Notes: generated by a model not told the origin, from the letters alone. DNA of 64,000 bases from Anas platyrhynchos (GCF_047663525.1 NC_092602.1:16737501-16801500); one strand, 5' to 3'. Positions 1-35,207 are shown, counted from the stretch's first letter. Made by a program: numbers and translations.

Positions 1-224
1 CTCAGTATACAAAGCTCTGTTAATAACACCCAAGCATGTAGATGGAATGCAATTGTTTTCCTTACAACCCCCCAGTTATTTCCATGTCTGTTCTGGACCT
101 TGGGATCTCTTTTGGGAGCTACATTACGCAGAGCAATACAATAAGGCTGAGATCACCGCTGCCTCAATGTAATGCAAAGGTGAAGGCCTTTATGACAGGC
201 AGTTTGGAAATGAATGCAGCCCCA

Positions 225-1070
225 TCTTGTCAGCATCAGAGCAGAGCCAGCTCCAGATGGCTCCAAAAAGGAGCTGCTGCTGGCCAGAGCCGAGGCAGGG
301 AGTGCTGCTGGGTGGGCTTCGGGGGAGCAGATTTAAGGAAGGGGGGAAAATATTGCTGTGCAACAGCAGCTGGGAGAGAGGATTGTGAAAGCGTGAGAGA
401 AGCAGCCCTGCAGCCCCCCAGGTGAGCGCCGCAGGAGGGCAGGAGGTGCTGCAGGCAGGCAGCAGCAGTTCCCCTGCGGGCTGTGCAGGGAGAGGCCCCT
501 GGTGGAGCAGGCTGTCCCCCTGCACCCATGGGTCCCACATGGAGCAGATCTCCACGCTGCAGCCCCCCCATGGGTGGAGGAGCCCCCGGTGGAGCAGGTG
601 GATGTGGCCTGGAGGAGGCTGCGGCCCATGGAGAGCCCCCGCAGGAGCAGGCCCCGGGCCGGAGCTGCAGCCCGTGGACAGGAGCCCACGTGGAGCAGGG
701 GCAAAGAGGGACCGAGAAGGAGTGGTGGAGATGAAGTGCTACAGACTGACCACAACCCCCAGTCCAGTCCCCCTGTTCCCCTGCGCTGCACGGGGGGAGG
801 AGCTGGAAGAGCTCAGATGGGGGGAAGGAAGGTGTTTTTGGTTTCTTTCCTTTGGTTCTCACTTGTCTAGCCTGGTAGTAGTAGTAGTTAGGCAGGAAAT
901 CTTACTGTCTCCCTATGCTGCATCTGCTTTGCCCATCACGATCCTTGTTGAGCGATCTCCCTGTCCTTGTCTCAACCCTTGAGCCCTTTGCATCGTATTT
1001 TCTCTCCCTTTTCTTTGAGGAGGGGGAGGGAGAGAGTGGCCGTGATGGAGCTCGGCTGCCCACCCACCGA
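225..1070 (+). mobile_element. Avian LTR-like interspersed repeat, copy A
   Basis: This GC-rich island lies in AT-rich intronic DNA. Its centre (501-698) is a degenerate array of units about 50 bp long, each closing in GGAGCAG (ends at 510, 547, 597, 650 and 698) and carrying a CCCATGG/CCCGTGG core. It ends in a segment with GATCTCCCTGTCCTTGTCTC (957-976) and a GAGGAGGGGGAG purine run. The layout and 3' segment match a common avian ERV-type LTR family that I recognise but cannot name with certainty. A second copy in inverse orientation lies at about 34330-34980. Open frames across it are composition artefacts. Edges are approximate and no target duplication was identified. Confidence 0.6.
501..698 (+). 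repeat. Degenerate tandem array, about 50-bp units ending GGAGCAG
   Basis: Five successive GGAGCAG ends are spaced 37, 50, 53 and 48 bp apart, with a shared CCC(A/G)TGG core in the later units. It lies inside LTR-like copy A and is the element's internal repeat rather than an independent satellite. Confidence 0.6.
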
Positions 1071-2086
1071 AAAGCACTGCAGCTGCAAAGTACTGGAAAA
1101 GTTTTCAGAAGCAACAAGGTGTTTAACAAGGAAATGTATAGTTTCCTTTTTCACGCTTCCTAAATAATTGGGCTTATTTCATATTCCCAACTCGGAGGAG
1201 GAGAATTGTTGATTTCACCTTCTTTTTTCTTCCTTGGAAATCAAAGGTGAACAGCTCTAAAAGGAAGGGGAACATATCAGAAGCAAGCTTTTTTTGGCTT
1301 GTAATCCTTTCTTAAGGAAAAGATTTCTCACACACCTTCCCCAGATGTAGGGGGGCAGAGAATAATTTTGGAACTACTCCAATTAAAGTCAGCTTGGGGA
1401 GAGTGGGACTTCTCTACTTGTTTCAGAGACATTCGCATTAGCAAGAGAGAGTGTTGTGTTGCCGCTGCCAGGGGCCTACGGTGATGACTTCAGAAACAGA
1501 ATTGAATGATGTCACTGTGACACCTTGGTAACAGCTGCCTCTGAGCAAGTTTAGCGAGGAGGGACAGAGAAGTGTGCTGGATGAAACCACGTGAGGACTT
1601 GTGGATCCCACGTTGAGGTGCATCGAGAGGGCCCACCCTTCTGTAAGTGTTTGGATGCTTCATTTTAGATTTCTGTAGTTTGTGTAAAGTCCTTTCACAA
1701 GCATGAAGTTTGGTACTTTGGCTCAGGGATGTAGCTGCACAGAGTGACAGGTGCACCATGTGGCTGAGGGCCTCTGCACGTTCTCTCTTTCCCACACACG
1801 ATCAAGAAAGAAGGGTAGACAAATAAGAGTGTGCTGTGGTCCTGCCATAGACCTCAAGTACTACAGCATAAACAAGAGACTTAAAAGTAGCCCATCACAT
1901 GAAACTTCAGGACAGCAATGCACTTCATCAGCTGGTCTGGCCTGTTGAGTGGAGTGTCTCAGGATGGAGTGTATGAAGATGCACTCCATCTGCTTTCAGA
2001 TTAGCACTTGCAGTGAGCAAGCTGCCTGGCCTTAACATTTTTCATTTCATTTTTCACCCGACTTTTGCTGGTTCTTCTTGGTCTAG

Positions 2087-2125
<39 letters not shown>
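2087..2125 (+). repeat. Poly(A) tract, 39 bases
   Basis: An uninterrupted A run follows TCTAG in LIX1 intron 2. No retrotransposed gene is recognisable immediately upstream, so it is recorded as a simple repeat. Confidence 0.9.
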
Positions 2126-2127
<2 letters not shown>

Positions 2128-2400
2128 GAACTCAGATCAAAATAGAAGGATTTCCTTTTCATTAATTCCATGTTCTTAACTTGACAGGTTTGGTTATTGA
2201 CGTAGAAGGGACATATCTGGCCTGACTTGAGTTACTCATAATGTTTCACTTCATTGTAGATATGACTGGAAACCAGAGACAAGACTGGTAAAATCATTCC
2301 TAGAACTCTGTGTTGTTTTCCTTCAGGTACCTTGTCTCTCAAGTCGGTGAGGGCTGGGACAGAATGAGATTGGAAAAGTCAAGTGTAGTATTCATTGTTA

Positions 2401-13235
<10,835 letters not shown>

Positions 13236-16144
13236 ACCAGAAAGAAGTTTGTTTCATCGGTTTATTGGCGATGTGCTGAGGCAAAGACCTCTCTGGTTCA
13301 TACCAAATGAATAAAGAGACTCTCTTGCTCACCCAAACCCTCAAATTATGGAAAAGATTGCAAATATAAGGAAATACTTATGTAAAGCTATACTAAACGT
13401 GATAGCCTGAAAGCAGCATGCAGGCTCTTGTTTGAAAACAACAAATTCGATAAAAAGTATGGTGTTTTTTTTTTTCTTCCTGTAACTATGTAACTGGAGA
13501 AGAAGGATATTAATGGCAAATAGAAAATTAATCCGATTAGCAAAATTAAACTTGTGATATATTAGGTTAACCCAATTTGAATCTGGTTTCCTGAAAAGCA
13601 GTTTCCTTACTCCCTATACAATAAATGTATTAAAATACCAGTGAATTAAACTTTTTACATCTAAAAGGACCTGTGGGATATGCAGAGGTCTGAAGAGGCA
13701 CTCCAATCAAGGCAAACACAGATGCAGTGGCAAAAGCTTGAAGCACGAATGTAAATACATTGCTGTCACACACATTTGTGTAAGAGTCATAAACTGTACA
13801 AAATAGTTGCTTTGCTCAGCTTACTTTTATTTCAATTCCAGTAAAGTCTTCTTTTTGATTTGGAAAAAATCCCAAAGTAAGGATGTGTGTTCTTTAATTA
13901 CTGTACAGTCTTTCCCAAAGAAAAATTATTTTTTTCTTTTTTTCTTTTTAAAGATGCAGCAGTGGAAAACTGCTGGGCAACCTTTTATCTCCATCACTTG
14001 CAAGTTTCAGTACATACTGTTTCATTTATAGAGTGTGCGTTGCACAAGGTGTATCTACTCTTTATCTTCATGTTTTGTTTACAAATTAATGAACTAACAT
14101 TGTGTTTGTTTACTAAAACATTTAAAACCCATTTTGTTATTACCCGCACATTCCTTGCTAGGTGAATTCGCTAAGATAATCAATAATGCTATTGTCTTAA
14201 CCTCTGCATTTTCCCAAGTTCACTCTAAGAGAACTCTAAACTTCATCCCATGTGTAAACTTTGTGGCAACCTTTGATGACTTCAGATATTTCAGGAATTC
14301 TGCTGCTTTGAAAAAAAAAAAAAAAAAAAAAGGCTTAATAAAGATATATTAAGCTGTAACTCCCTCACTTACTCTACTCTCTGAAAAGTCTCGTCTGGCA
14401 GAGTAAATGAAAATGATAACTTACAGCCATCCATTAGAATACCTTTAAAAGAGTTAATGGATGCTTTAAAGGAACGTTTTGAAAATAAACAGCATGGATT
14501 TCCATCATTCCATCCTTTCTATTCTCATGGAGCACAATAAAACGGGACAGGCTTTGTATATTTTTGGAACCCATTACCAAGACAGACTTCAGGTCATGCA
14601 CCAGAAAGAACTCACCCACTGTGAAAAGCTCTAAATTAGAAGCCAAAAAGTGTGTGCACATCTTATGCAAAGAGCTTCAACTGAAATCTCATTAAGCAGT
14701 CACTGAAACAACCCCTTAACAGATAAGAGTGTAGAAACATAAAAGTATGTTTTTTCCCTTTACATTTAAAATGGAAATAAAATTAAATTCAATTAGGCTG
14801 CTTTTCTGCCCGTGCTAAAAAGAGCTATTTGCATCAGGAAACAGCCCTACATACCTTGATAACAATCACATTTAAGATTTAATTGGACTTCCTTACTTCT
14901 GTCACCAGACCTTCCTGCAGCTTTGATGCTAAAAGAAACACTTATCTATTACATCTCTGCTCCGGCCTGCCATGCTTTTAAGAATGTATACCGCTGCTAG
15001 CTAAGACTAGTTTTTTTATTGTAAAAGCAAAAAGACAGAAGTTGAAAACTTTCAAAGCAGAGCATGCTGCAAGACAGGACAGAGGCTGTAATTCTCAATA
15101 GACTAAAAGCTGATTTTCAGTTAGGGTAAAGTAGAATATAGATAGTATCAGGTGTGAGTAAAAAATCAACCTCAAATCCAAACTTCCTCATTTCCCCAGC
15201 CAAGGAAAAGATTTAAAACGTTGCAAACTATGGGTTGATGACAAACTTTACCATGTCATAGGTCTCTAGGAAGGCTCTTCACCTAGATCACAGATACATC
15301 AAGATACTTGTTTTTCTAGGTCTTCAGAGACCCAAAATAACATTAAAAAAAACATGGTAATATTTTTTAAAAAGAGAAGTTCAGAATGCTCACCACTTTA
15401 TGTAAATTGTTAAATGAATTAGATTTATTGGTAACTGCACAGCCAAATTCAAAACCTGAGTGACTGCCAGATCTCTACAGCACTGACTTATTCCTTTTCT
15501 CTTATCTATAGATCTTTTCAAGATCTATACAAGATCCTGGAGTGAAAGGAAAAACAAGTAAGAATTGCTTGGTTCAAAGAATCATAGAATCATAGAATAT
15601 CCTAAGTTGGAAGGGACCCTTAAGGATCATCAAGTCCAACTCTTGACACCGCACAGGTCTACCCAAGTTCAGACCATGTGACTAAGTGCACAGTCCAATC
15701 TCTTCTTAAATTCAGTCAGGCTCGGTGCAGTGACCACTTCCCTGGGGAGCCTGTTCCAGTGAATGTACATTATCATGTTGTTTGATGATCCTTGTACAGG
15801 TTCAAAAGAAATTTTAGAGTGTTAAAAGCTATCAGTTTTTATTTCCTTTTGATTTTTAATTAAATCAAACAAATATCTGTTTGTAACCTGAGGGCAGAAT
15901 TTCACATTTAAATTTTATGTTGTAGGAACAAAGGAAAATTTTTAAAGAGGAATCCTCTGCACATCAGAAGATTCTTAATCTATACAAAAACAGTAAAATT
16001 GACCTAAAACAAGATACTGTTGGAAATACTGTACTTAAATGATCGTACCTAGTACTACTAATTTATTTTAAATCACAGTCGATATTTTTAACTAGGAACA
16101 CAAAATAAAATCATGCAAACAAAACCAGAGGAACCAGCGTGATG
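13236..16144. other. Spacer between RIOK2 3' end and LIX1 5' end
   Basis: About 2.9 kb of AT-rich DNA without recognisable genes. It contains a 21-base A run at 14311-14331 and the CR1 tail at 15578-15761. The two genes are head-to-tail on the minus strand with only about 3 kb between RIOK2's poly(A) site and the LIX1 promoter. Confidence 0.75.
15578..15761 (-). mobile_element. CR1 LINE fragment (3' end)
   Basis: On the minus strand it ends in tandem ATTCTATG octamers preceded by the CR1 3' UTR (ACTTGATGATCCTTAAGGGTC). It is severely 5' truncated, with no coding part beyond the last codons. It belongs to the same subfamily as the copy at 32117-32466: the terminal segments are nearly identical. 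Confidence 0.9.
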
Positions 16145-16150
16145 TTTATT
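16145..16150 (-). terminator. RIOK2: RIOK2 polyadenylation signal AATAAA
   Basis: A canonical AATAAA on the minus strand lies 131 bases past the stop codon and is followed within about 25 bases by a GU-rich stretch (GGTTTTGTTT). This gives a 3' UTR of roughly 150 nt. Confidence 0.75.
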
Positions 16151-16280
16151 AGTTTCCAAAAATACACGGTATCGTTAAGAACTTTTTCCTCCACTGTATA
16201 AAAGGATGCTTGGTTATTAGGTAACTGTTTTAGCTGTATGTACTGTGAGTTTTCTCATGTTCGGTGGCAGCTATGATAAA

Positions 16281-28643
<12,363 letters not shown>

Positions 28644-28697
28644 GGCGGCCGCGCCCGCACCCCCCTCACAGGGCTGGCCGGCCTCACGCGGACGCAC

Positions 28698-28709
28698 CGC
28701 GCATGCGCA
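28698..28709. promoter_or_regulatory. NRF1-type site CGCGCATGCGCA
   Basis: A perfect GCGCATGCGC palindrome 55 bp upstream of the RIOK2 ATG, matching the nuclear respiratory factor 1 consensus. First of three within 400 bp. Confidence 0.7.
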
Positions 28710-29013
28710 CGCCCCCCTCTCCCCTACCTCGCCCTACCGGCGGAGCTTGTTTTGGGTCCTGGCAGCTACATAGAGACGCGTGTCCTCCGATGTATCTTCG
28801 CATACCGAGCCGGTAGCAAAGTCACTTACAACTCAAAATAGAGACAAAACAAGCCTCTACGAATCGAGACAGAATAAGCCTTAAGGTGATGGCTTAACCC
28901 CTCGCTCTACTCTAAAAGAGTTAATGGGGTTGCATGTGTATCTGCCCAGACCGATCCAGTGGGAACACCACCCACGGCACCAGACACCCAGAGCGCTGCC
29001 CCCCGGCTGCAAC

Positions 29014-29025
29014 TGCGCATGCGCG
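29014..29025. promoter_or_regulatory. NRF1-type site TGCGCATGCGCG
   Basis: Second GCGCATGCGC palindrome, 370 bp upstream of the RIOK2 ATG. Confidence 0.65.
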
Positions 29026-29078
29026 GCCACCGCCCACGGCCATGAGGGTGTGTGTGGGGGGGGGGTGGAGGCTCCCAG

Positions 29079-29090
29079 TGCGCATGCGCC
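29079..29090. promoter_or_regulatory. NRF1-type site TGCGCATGCGCC
   Basis: Third GCGCATGCGC palindrome, 65 bp from the second. Confidence 0.65.
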
Positions 29091-29117
29091 TGGCAGCCCC
29101 GCTCGGTGCGCACGCAG

Positions 29118-29190
29118 AGGGCAGTGGGGCGGGGCGGGGCGGTTCCAGACCCGGGGGTTGCGGGTTCGAGTCCCGGGGCGGACACGTTTC
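29118..29190 (+). other. tRNA-like remnant with a perfect B-box
   Basis: GGTTCGAGTCC at 29163-29173 matches the RNA polymerase III B-box exactly, within a four-base-pair T-arm (CGGG/CCCG). The preceding TTCCAGA...GGTTGCG resembles the anticodon-variable-T-arm run of tRNA-Trp(CCA). The acceptor stem and a proper anticodon stem cannot be formed, so this is at most a degraded tRNA or tRNA-derived fragment, possibly a coincidence in GC-rich DNA. Confidence 0.3.
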
Positions 29191-30507
29191 TTCGCCGTGA
29201 CACCCCGTTATTGCCATAACTAATACCGGGGCCCAAAGAGGCAGAAATACAGCTGCAGCCATCCCATCCGTGTGTGGTTAGGTAGCAATACCTGGGAACA
29301 AATCATGTCTAACCTGCGGTGTGATGTTGCTCACGGAGGCTGGTTTTCCATTATATGTTATCACGGTTACCTCTGTCTGCACCGGTTAACGCGAAAACGC
29401 CCAGCAATGTTTCTCATGCGCTCAAATTTTGCTCGAATTTTGCAAATTTTAGCTGACAGAGCTGCAGCTCGCGAACCGCTGCCTCTGGGGGGCGGCAGTG
29501 TTTTAGAGATGAAACTGAAGTGTTTTTTGGTGGTGGTTCCTTCCCCCTCCGTCCTGCAAGATGGCATGGCAGAGAAATTATTTTCTGGTTTCTCATGTAG
29601 GTCCTCGTGTAGTCCTTCTTATAAGCTGCCTATATGGACTAGTCTATAAAGTATTTCTGCTAGAAACATGAGGAATATGTGACTGCAACGTGAGTATCCA
29701 AATGAGGTAACTCCATGCAAAAAAAGGGGATGTTAACTCCCTGTATAATCAGCTAATTAAGAGGCTGGCTGTTTCAATATATGCATAATATAGTGGACAG
29801 TAAGGCTATCCAGAATTTAATTCTTGGCTCTTAAGGCATCTGGAAAGTTGAATTTGTGAAATCAGATCTTAAATTTCAGCATGAACAGACGAACAGTTCA
29901 AACAAACAAACAAAAAAGCAAAAAACAAAATGTGATCTTAAAGTCAGAAGTTTAACCATGAAACTTCTCTAGAAGTCTGTACTGATGTAACTGTTAATAA
30001 GCACTGTAAAAAATACTGTTATTTTTGACTGGTCAGTATACTTCTAAGGACCTGGCTGACATCATGAAGAATACACATAAGTACATTCAAATTTTTGTAT
30101 TTTTAAGCATTATAGGTTTCACCCATTTTATATGCATGCATGTATATGTGTATGTACATGAATGATCATTGTGGTGTCAGAAAAAACTCAGTGTTTATAA
30201 AGTTTTTCTAATGAATAGCAGAATCCATGCCAAGTGTACAAATGCTGCACATTCTCTTCTGCAAGGAGTTTTATAAATCCCCAAAAGCTGTAGGTTAGTG
30301 TAAGGTTTGAACAGTGCAGTTCATATAGTGGGCTCTTTCATAGTAGTTTTAGGAAACTACTGTTCTCAAGATAGATATGAATGCTTAGCAGTTTTATTGC
30401 TTCAGGTGTTCCGTTTCAAATGAAAATTAGTAATAAACCTAAAGGGAATAGATTGTGGGAGCGTTAAAGTTTATAGTTTAGGTAATTGCTAAGGTGTGTG
30501 AATTAGT

Positions 30508-30533
30508 AAAAAAAAAAAAAAAAAAAAAAAAAA
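30508..30533 (+). repeat. Poly(A) run, 26 bases
   Basis: Uninterrupted A run, with no retrocopy recognised upstream. Confidence 0.9.
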
Positions 30534-31462
30534 GTAATTGCTGTATGTATAAAGAGCCCACAGTGGTGGCTCTATGTTACCTACATGTTTATATCTGGAA
30601 TTTTAGATCAGCATTTGGCACTTGTCAAGGAAGTGTTTAGTCACTTCATGAGCCTTAGTTGGTGGTCAGACAGCTCCGTTTGCATTGGAGTTGAGGCTTG
30701 TCTGATACGTGTGAGGTCTAGCTGGGGTCTATTCCCCCATCGTAGCTGAAAACAGCCTCCAAAAGGCTGTAAAGCAGGGTAGTGGATATTTTTAGAGTGG
30801 ATAACATGGGAACCTTTCAGCTTTAATTCAGTGATACAGAATATTTAACACTTAAGTCTTTCCTAAAATACTTACTAATTCAGCTTTTCAGATTCTTTTA
30901 TTTGTTAAAAACTATAGGGCTTGCAAAGCACACCATTATTTTAATGCTCATGTTGAGCAGTATGTAAAGCTTAGTGCTCGTGCAGTACATTAGTGAGGTT
31001 TCTTTCCACACATGCAGGCTTCTCAGCTCTGCCTCATCGTGGTGGTACTGCTCTCATTAGTAGGGATAAACATAAAGTCTGAAAGGTTGGCTCGTTTGCT
31101 AAGCTAGTTAAGTTTCTTATGTTTGGTGAGAGACTTCCAACAAGTTCTATACACGGTAGTGTGTTTTTTAGACATTAAACATTTAACATTAAAGGCAGGT
31201 AACAGCCCCTTCCTGCAGACTGAGTGGTGCTAACTTAAGGTGTGTGGCAGTCAGAGGTGGGTACAAGTTGATGCCATGTGGTAAAATTGTATACATGTAT
31301 ATGCCATTGGCAGTTCTTCTGACTGGTTACTAAGGTTCTGTAAGCCAAATTCTATAATCATCAATCATCTGTTGTTTGCAAATGTCTTAAGGAGGGCAGT
31401 CATTTTTCTTTGTCATTGTGATAACTGCTTAGTTTTCAAAAAAGGAAGGAAAGACAGAGAGC

Positions 31463-31519
<57 letters not shown>

Positions 31520-31520
31520 T
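31463..31520 (+). repeat. (TTA)n microsatellite, about 19 units
   Basis: Pure trinucleotide repeat giving a spurious poly-tyrosine frame. Probably polymorphic. Confidence 0.95.
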
Positions 31521-32087
31521 GAATTTGAATTGCTGTCCAGCCAGAGACATGGGTGCAGAGGGAGTTTGTCTGTCAGATGCCATTTAGAGAGCTCTGGTAC
31601 ATAAATTAGAGTGGAGAGATCAGAATGAGCCTCGATACTACTTCATTTATTTGATCACAGTGTGGGGAGAATTGAGACTTTGAAGCCAGTTTCTATGTGT
31701 TCAGATGGAGAATAAAACCATGAGAAGAAAAAGAGTAGAGCTCTCTCCTGGGCATAGAAAACTGGCAGGCTGTGACAAAGCGAGAGCTCTCAAAACCTTC
31801 CTATCAAACCTCAAACTTGGACCTGTCATTTTCTGGATGGCCAGTTTCCTGCCAGCCCACCTATTAGGTCATTAGAGATTGGAGGTATGTCCCTTCTAGG
31901 CCCTGGGTAGACTACCAGAGGGGCAGTGTCTAGCATCAAATGAACCTAGCTGCTCATTTTTGAAGTAGTAAGGACCTAGTGTCAGAAACTGGTTTTGTTA
32001 TTTGAGCCAGGTTCTACTGACTGCATATGATTGACTCCAAGCCTGGACAGATATTCTCTCCACTTGAATACGTCTTTTACCAGAGCA

Positions 32088-32119
32088 TAACAATCAATTA
32101 ACAATCAATTAACAATCGA
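32088..32119 (+). repeat. 11-bp tandem duplication at a CR1 5' junction
   Basis: TAACAATCAAT occurs twice in tandem, followed by a partial third unit, immediately before the 5' truncation point of the CR1 at 32117. Confidence 0.75.
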
Positions 32120-32466
32120 CCTCATCGCAGTCTACAACTTCCTAGTAAGGGGGTGTCGAGAGGAAGGAGACCTTTTCTCCATTAACACCAGCAACAGGAC
32201 CCGCGGGAACGGGGTTAAGCTGAGGCAGGGGAAGTTTAGGCTTGACATCAGGAGGGGGTTCTTCACAGAGAGGGTGGTTGCACACTGGAACAGGCTCCCC
32301 AGGGAAGTGGTCACTGCACCGAGCCTGATTGAATTTAAGAAGAGATTGGACTGTGCACTTAGTCACATGGTCTGAACTTTTGGGTAGACCTGTGCGGTGT
32401 CAAGAGTTGGACTTGATGATCCTTAAGGGTCCCTTCCAACTCAGGATATTCTATGATTCTATGAAT
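32117..32466 (+). mobile_element. CR1 LINE fragment (3' end, 350 bp)
   Basis: 5' truncated in the last part of ORF2 (a CGACCTCATCGC start matching the DLIALY codons), followed by the 3' UTR and the ATTCTATGATTCTATG tail. The final 120 bp are nearly identical to the copy at 15578-15761, so both derive from one subfamily. Confidence 0.92.
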
Positions 32467-33852
32467 TTACGCTGACATACTTCTCAATTTTTATGTTTTT
32501 CCACCTGTAGATTGCATCTCACTGTAGGTTGCATTTTAGTCTCCTAATTTATTCCCTGATTTTTATTTTTATTTTTGTACCACCTCATTAGTGAATGTAG
32601 AAGAAAATGCATACTAGCTGGGCTGCATCCGGAAGTGCAAACCAAAGTGCTATAGATAGCATGAATGTAGGAAAAACACACTTTATTGTCTTAATGAAGA
32701 AAAATAAGCTTTAAACTGACTTTAAATATGTCATAAGACTTCATGGTATTAGAAAACATGCTAAAACAGGCTGAAAAAACTATTATGAATCTCTCGTTTT
32801 CCAATACATTCTTAGACCAAATCCTTTGAGATTCAGAGCTATTGTCCTCACTTTAATGTGACCTTCTTTAATGCAACCTCATAATACCTTGAATATACAT
32901 CTCTATGTGGTTGACAATATTGTGGTTGTCAGAATTCTGAAGCAGCAATGCAATAAAAGAAGTTGTATAAGATCTTTTATATACAGAAACCTAGATGTAC
33001 ACTTTGCATATATGTATAAGTGCTTTTCTCTGGTTACAGTGTTTGCAGTCTAGTGCTAGTAATCTTTACTATGAAAGGACTTTCTATTTTTAATCCTTTA
33101 GATAATTTTTCTTTATAAAGAAATATAATTAAAAGTGACTTTATTGCGAACAGTTTTGAAGTGCTGAAATTACACATGCTGCCTATTTTTCAAAGCCTGT
33201 TACTGCTAATGAGTTTTTTATCATTATTCTGCAAAGAATGGTGATGTTATGAATTGGTATGTTATATTGTCAACAAGCATTGTTTTTGAAGAAAAGGTTT
33301 GAAGATATTCAAAACTATCACTGTTGCAACAAATCTATTGCTTTCTTTTAAATAGTTGCGCCATCCATTACAGTCCTTTGAATTCTGACAGTAATTCAGG
33401 CAAACAGGAGGAACCAAAGACCAGATGATGCTTGTGTAGCAGGCATTTTTCTGTTCATTGCCAAGTGCACAGTTCACTGTTCGGTCACCTGTGTCGGCTG
33501 GTTTAGTGCCTTTAATGCAGTTCTCTGCATGCTCCCTATTCTATAAAGCTTACTTGGGGACTTCAGACATGGCCTGTCTTATTATTCCCTAAGGAAGGGT
33601 AAGGCCTTTACTGTCCAGCTGGAAGGATCACTAATTAGAGCCCTTGCTTTGGCACAGAGTGTGTCAAGCCTGCAAGCCTTCCTGCTGGGATCAATGGCAT
33701 TCATGTTTGCTTTCATGAATGCACAATGGACAGGGATCTTGGCAAAGAACTGCCTATTTAGCTTGTGCTGAGAAGCTGAGTCTTCACAACATTTTAAAGT
33801 AATTGTAGAGGTAGAAAGGGAGCTATAAGAATACACCCTTATTATTCTGCTC

Positions 33853-33884
<32 letters not shown>

Positions 33885-34329
33885 TTCTCTCTAACGAGAA
33901 TCCAATCCGCAGTCAAAACCCAGCATATATTTTTGCCCACGTAATGCTCGTAAAGAAATTTAGAGTCATTACTCCTCTATGCTTGCAACTTTCTGAGAAT
34001 TTAGGATACATTTGTATTTTAACCATCTATAAAAATTTAAAACTTACCTTGCAGTAAATGCAAACTCTGTAAGCAATATGATTAATTCAGACTATGTGTG
34101 AGGTGTTGCCATTAATAAATAATGGTTATTGGCAGGGCAAATGCTTCATTTAATTCTTTCTTTTTTTCCTCTTTCCCTTTAGAGACAGGTATGTTTCTGC
34201 AAAGGGGGTAAGATTTTTAAAATGAGCTTGTTTTGGCATGTATTTTTCATGGAAATACAGACTTGGGTCTGTATTCTGGAGTGTCTCTTCAGGGGTCACC
34301 CAAATACACCATGAATATTATTTACCAGT
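32467..34329. other. Intergenic AT-rich stretch
   Basis: No gene or named repeat is recognised. An A21 run lies at 33853-33873. Confidence 0.7.
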
Positions 34330-34980
34330 AAAACAGCTTGACCGTGGCAACTGCCAGGTGCCCACCTAGCCTCCTCCAGCCTCCCACACCCTGTCCTTGA
34401 CAGGGCAGGGTGGAAAAGCTCCTAACCTGTGATAAGAACATGGAAATCACCAATTACCATCATGGCCAAAAAACCCTTGACTAGGGGAAATTTATTATAG
34501 TTTATTGTCAAGTAAAAATAGAGAAGCGTGGTGAGAAACAAAACAAAAACAGCTGCCCCTCACCTGCTCCTTCTTCCCAGGCTCAACTTCACTCCCAACT
34601 CTTCCACCTCAGCACCCTGAGCCCTGAATGGTGTGAGAAGCTGGCAGTGGAGGTTGTGGTCTCTTCGTAACAGGTAGCCTCTGTCACTCCTTCCTCCTAA
34701 CAAGTTCCCCTTTCTCCCTGGCTGCCATTCTTCAAGAACGCTCCAGTGGGGTGCAGTCCTCCAGCAGCAGACTGCTCAGGCATGGGCCCAACTTGGGCCA
34801 CAGTTCTGCCAAAAAAACACCTGTGTGGGCTCTCCATGGGCAGCAGCATTTTTCAGAGCACAACCAACTGCTGCAGGGGCCTCCGTGGTCTGCAGGAGGA
34901 CTGCTTCACTGTGGTCTTCTCCACAGTCTGGAGGGCAATCTCTGCCAAAACCTTGCCTCATAAACCCAACACAGTGTGGT
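34330..34980 (-). mobile_element. Avian LTR-like interspersed repeat, copy B
   Basis: The reverse complement shares the plan of the copy at about 225-1070: GGAG-ending units with CCCATGG cores (34740-34960 on plus as CTCC...CCATGGG), a middle segment around GGGAGTGAAGTTGAGCC, and a final segment with GGTAATTGGTGATTTCC and GGTGGGCACCTGGC. It is diverged and has no long valid frame. Edges are approximate. Confidence 0.55.
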
Positions 34981-35126
34981 AGATACTGGATGCCTTCACT
35001 TTATGTTCTTTTATCATTAGAAATAATGGATTTTTTAAAATAAACTTTAGAATAAAAATTTGAGCATGATGTTAATATAATAAAGGATGCTAGCCCCAGT
35101 AAATGAAATGTTATCTAATTGTATTT
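34981..35126. other. Short AT-rich spacer
   Basis: AT-rich sequence between LTR-like copy B and the 3' end of the large CR1. Nothing further is seen. Confidence 0.7.
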
Positions 35127-35207
35127 CACAGAATCACAGAATTTCTAGGTTGGAAGAGACCTCAAGATCATCGAGTCCAACCTCTAACCTAACACTAACA
35201 GTCCCCA

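Larger units (their letters stand above)
29191..32116. other. Intergenic region upstream of RIOK2
   Basis: GC content falls off after about 29650. I see no coding exon. Contents are a CAAGATGGC motif (YY1-like) near 29557-29565, an A26 run at 30508-30533 and a (TTA)n repeat at 31463-31520. A divergent non-coding transcript from the CpG island is possible but not supported by sequence alone. Confidence 0.65.

Noticed and set aside
422-982. Long overlapping open frames in the GC-rich segment near the left edge
   Set aside because: They lie in an LTR-like repeat with a tandem array, are open in several frames on both strands at once, and resemble no protein I know.
31372-31587. 71-codon frame with a long tyrosine run
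   Set aside because: Translation of the (TTA)n microsatellite.
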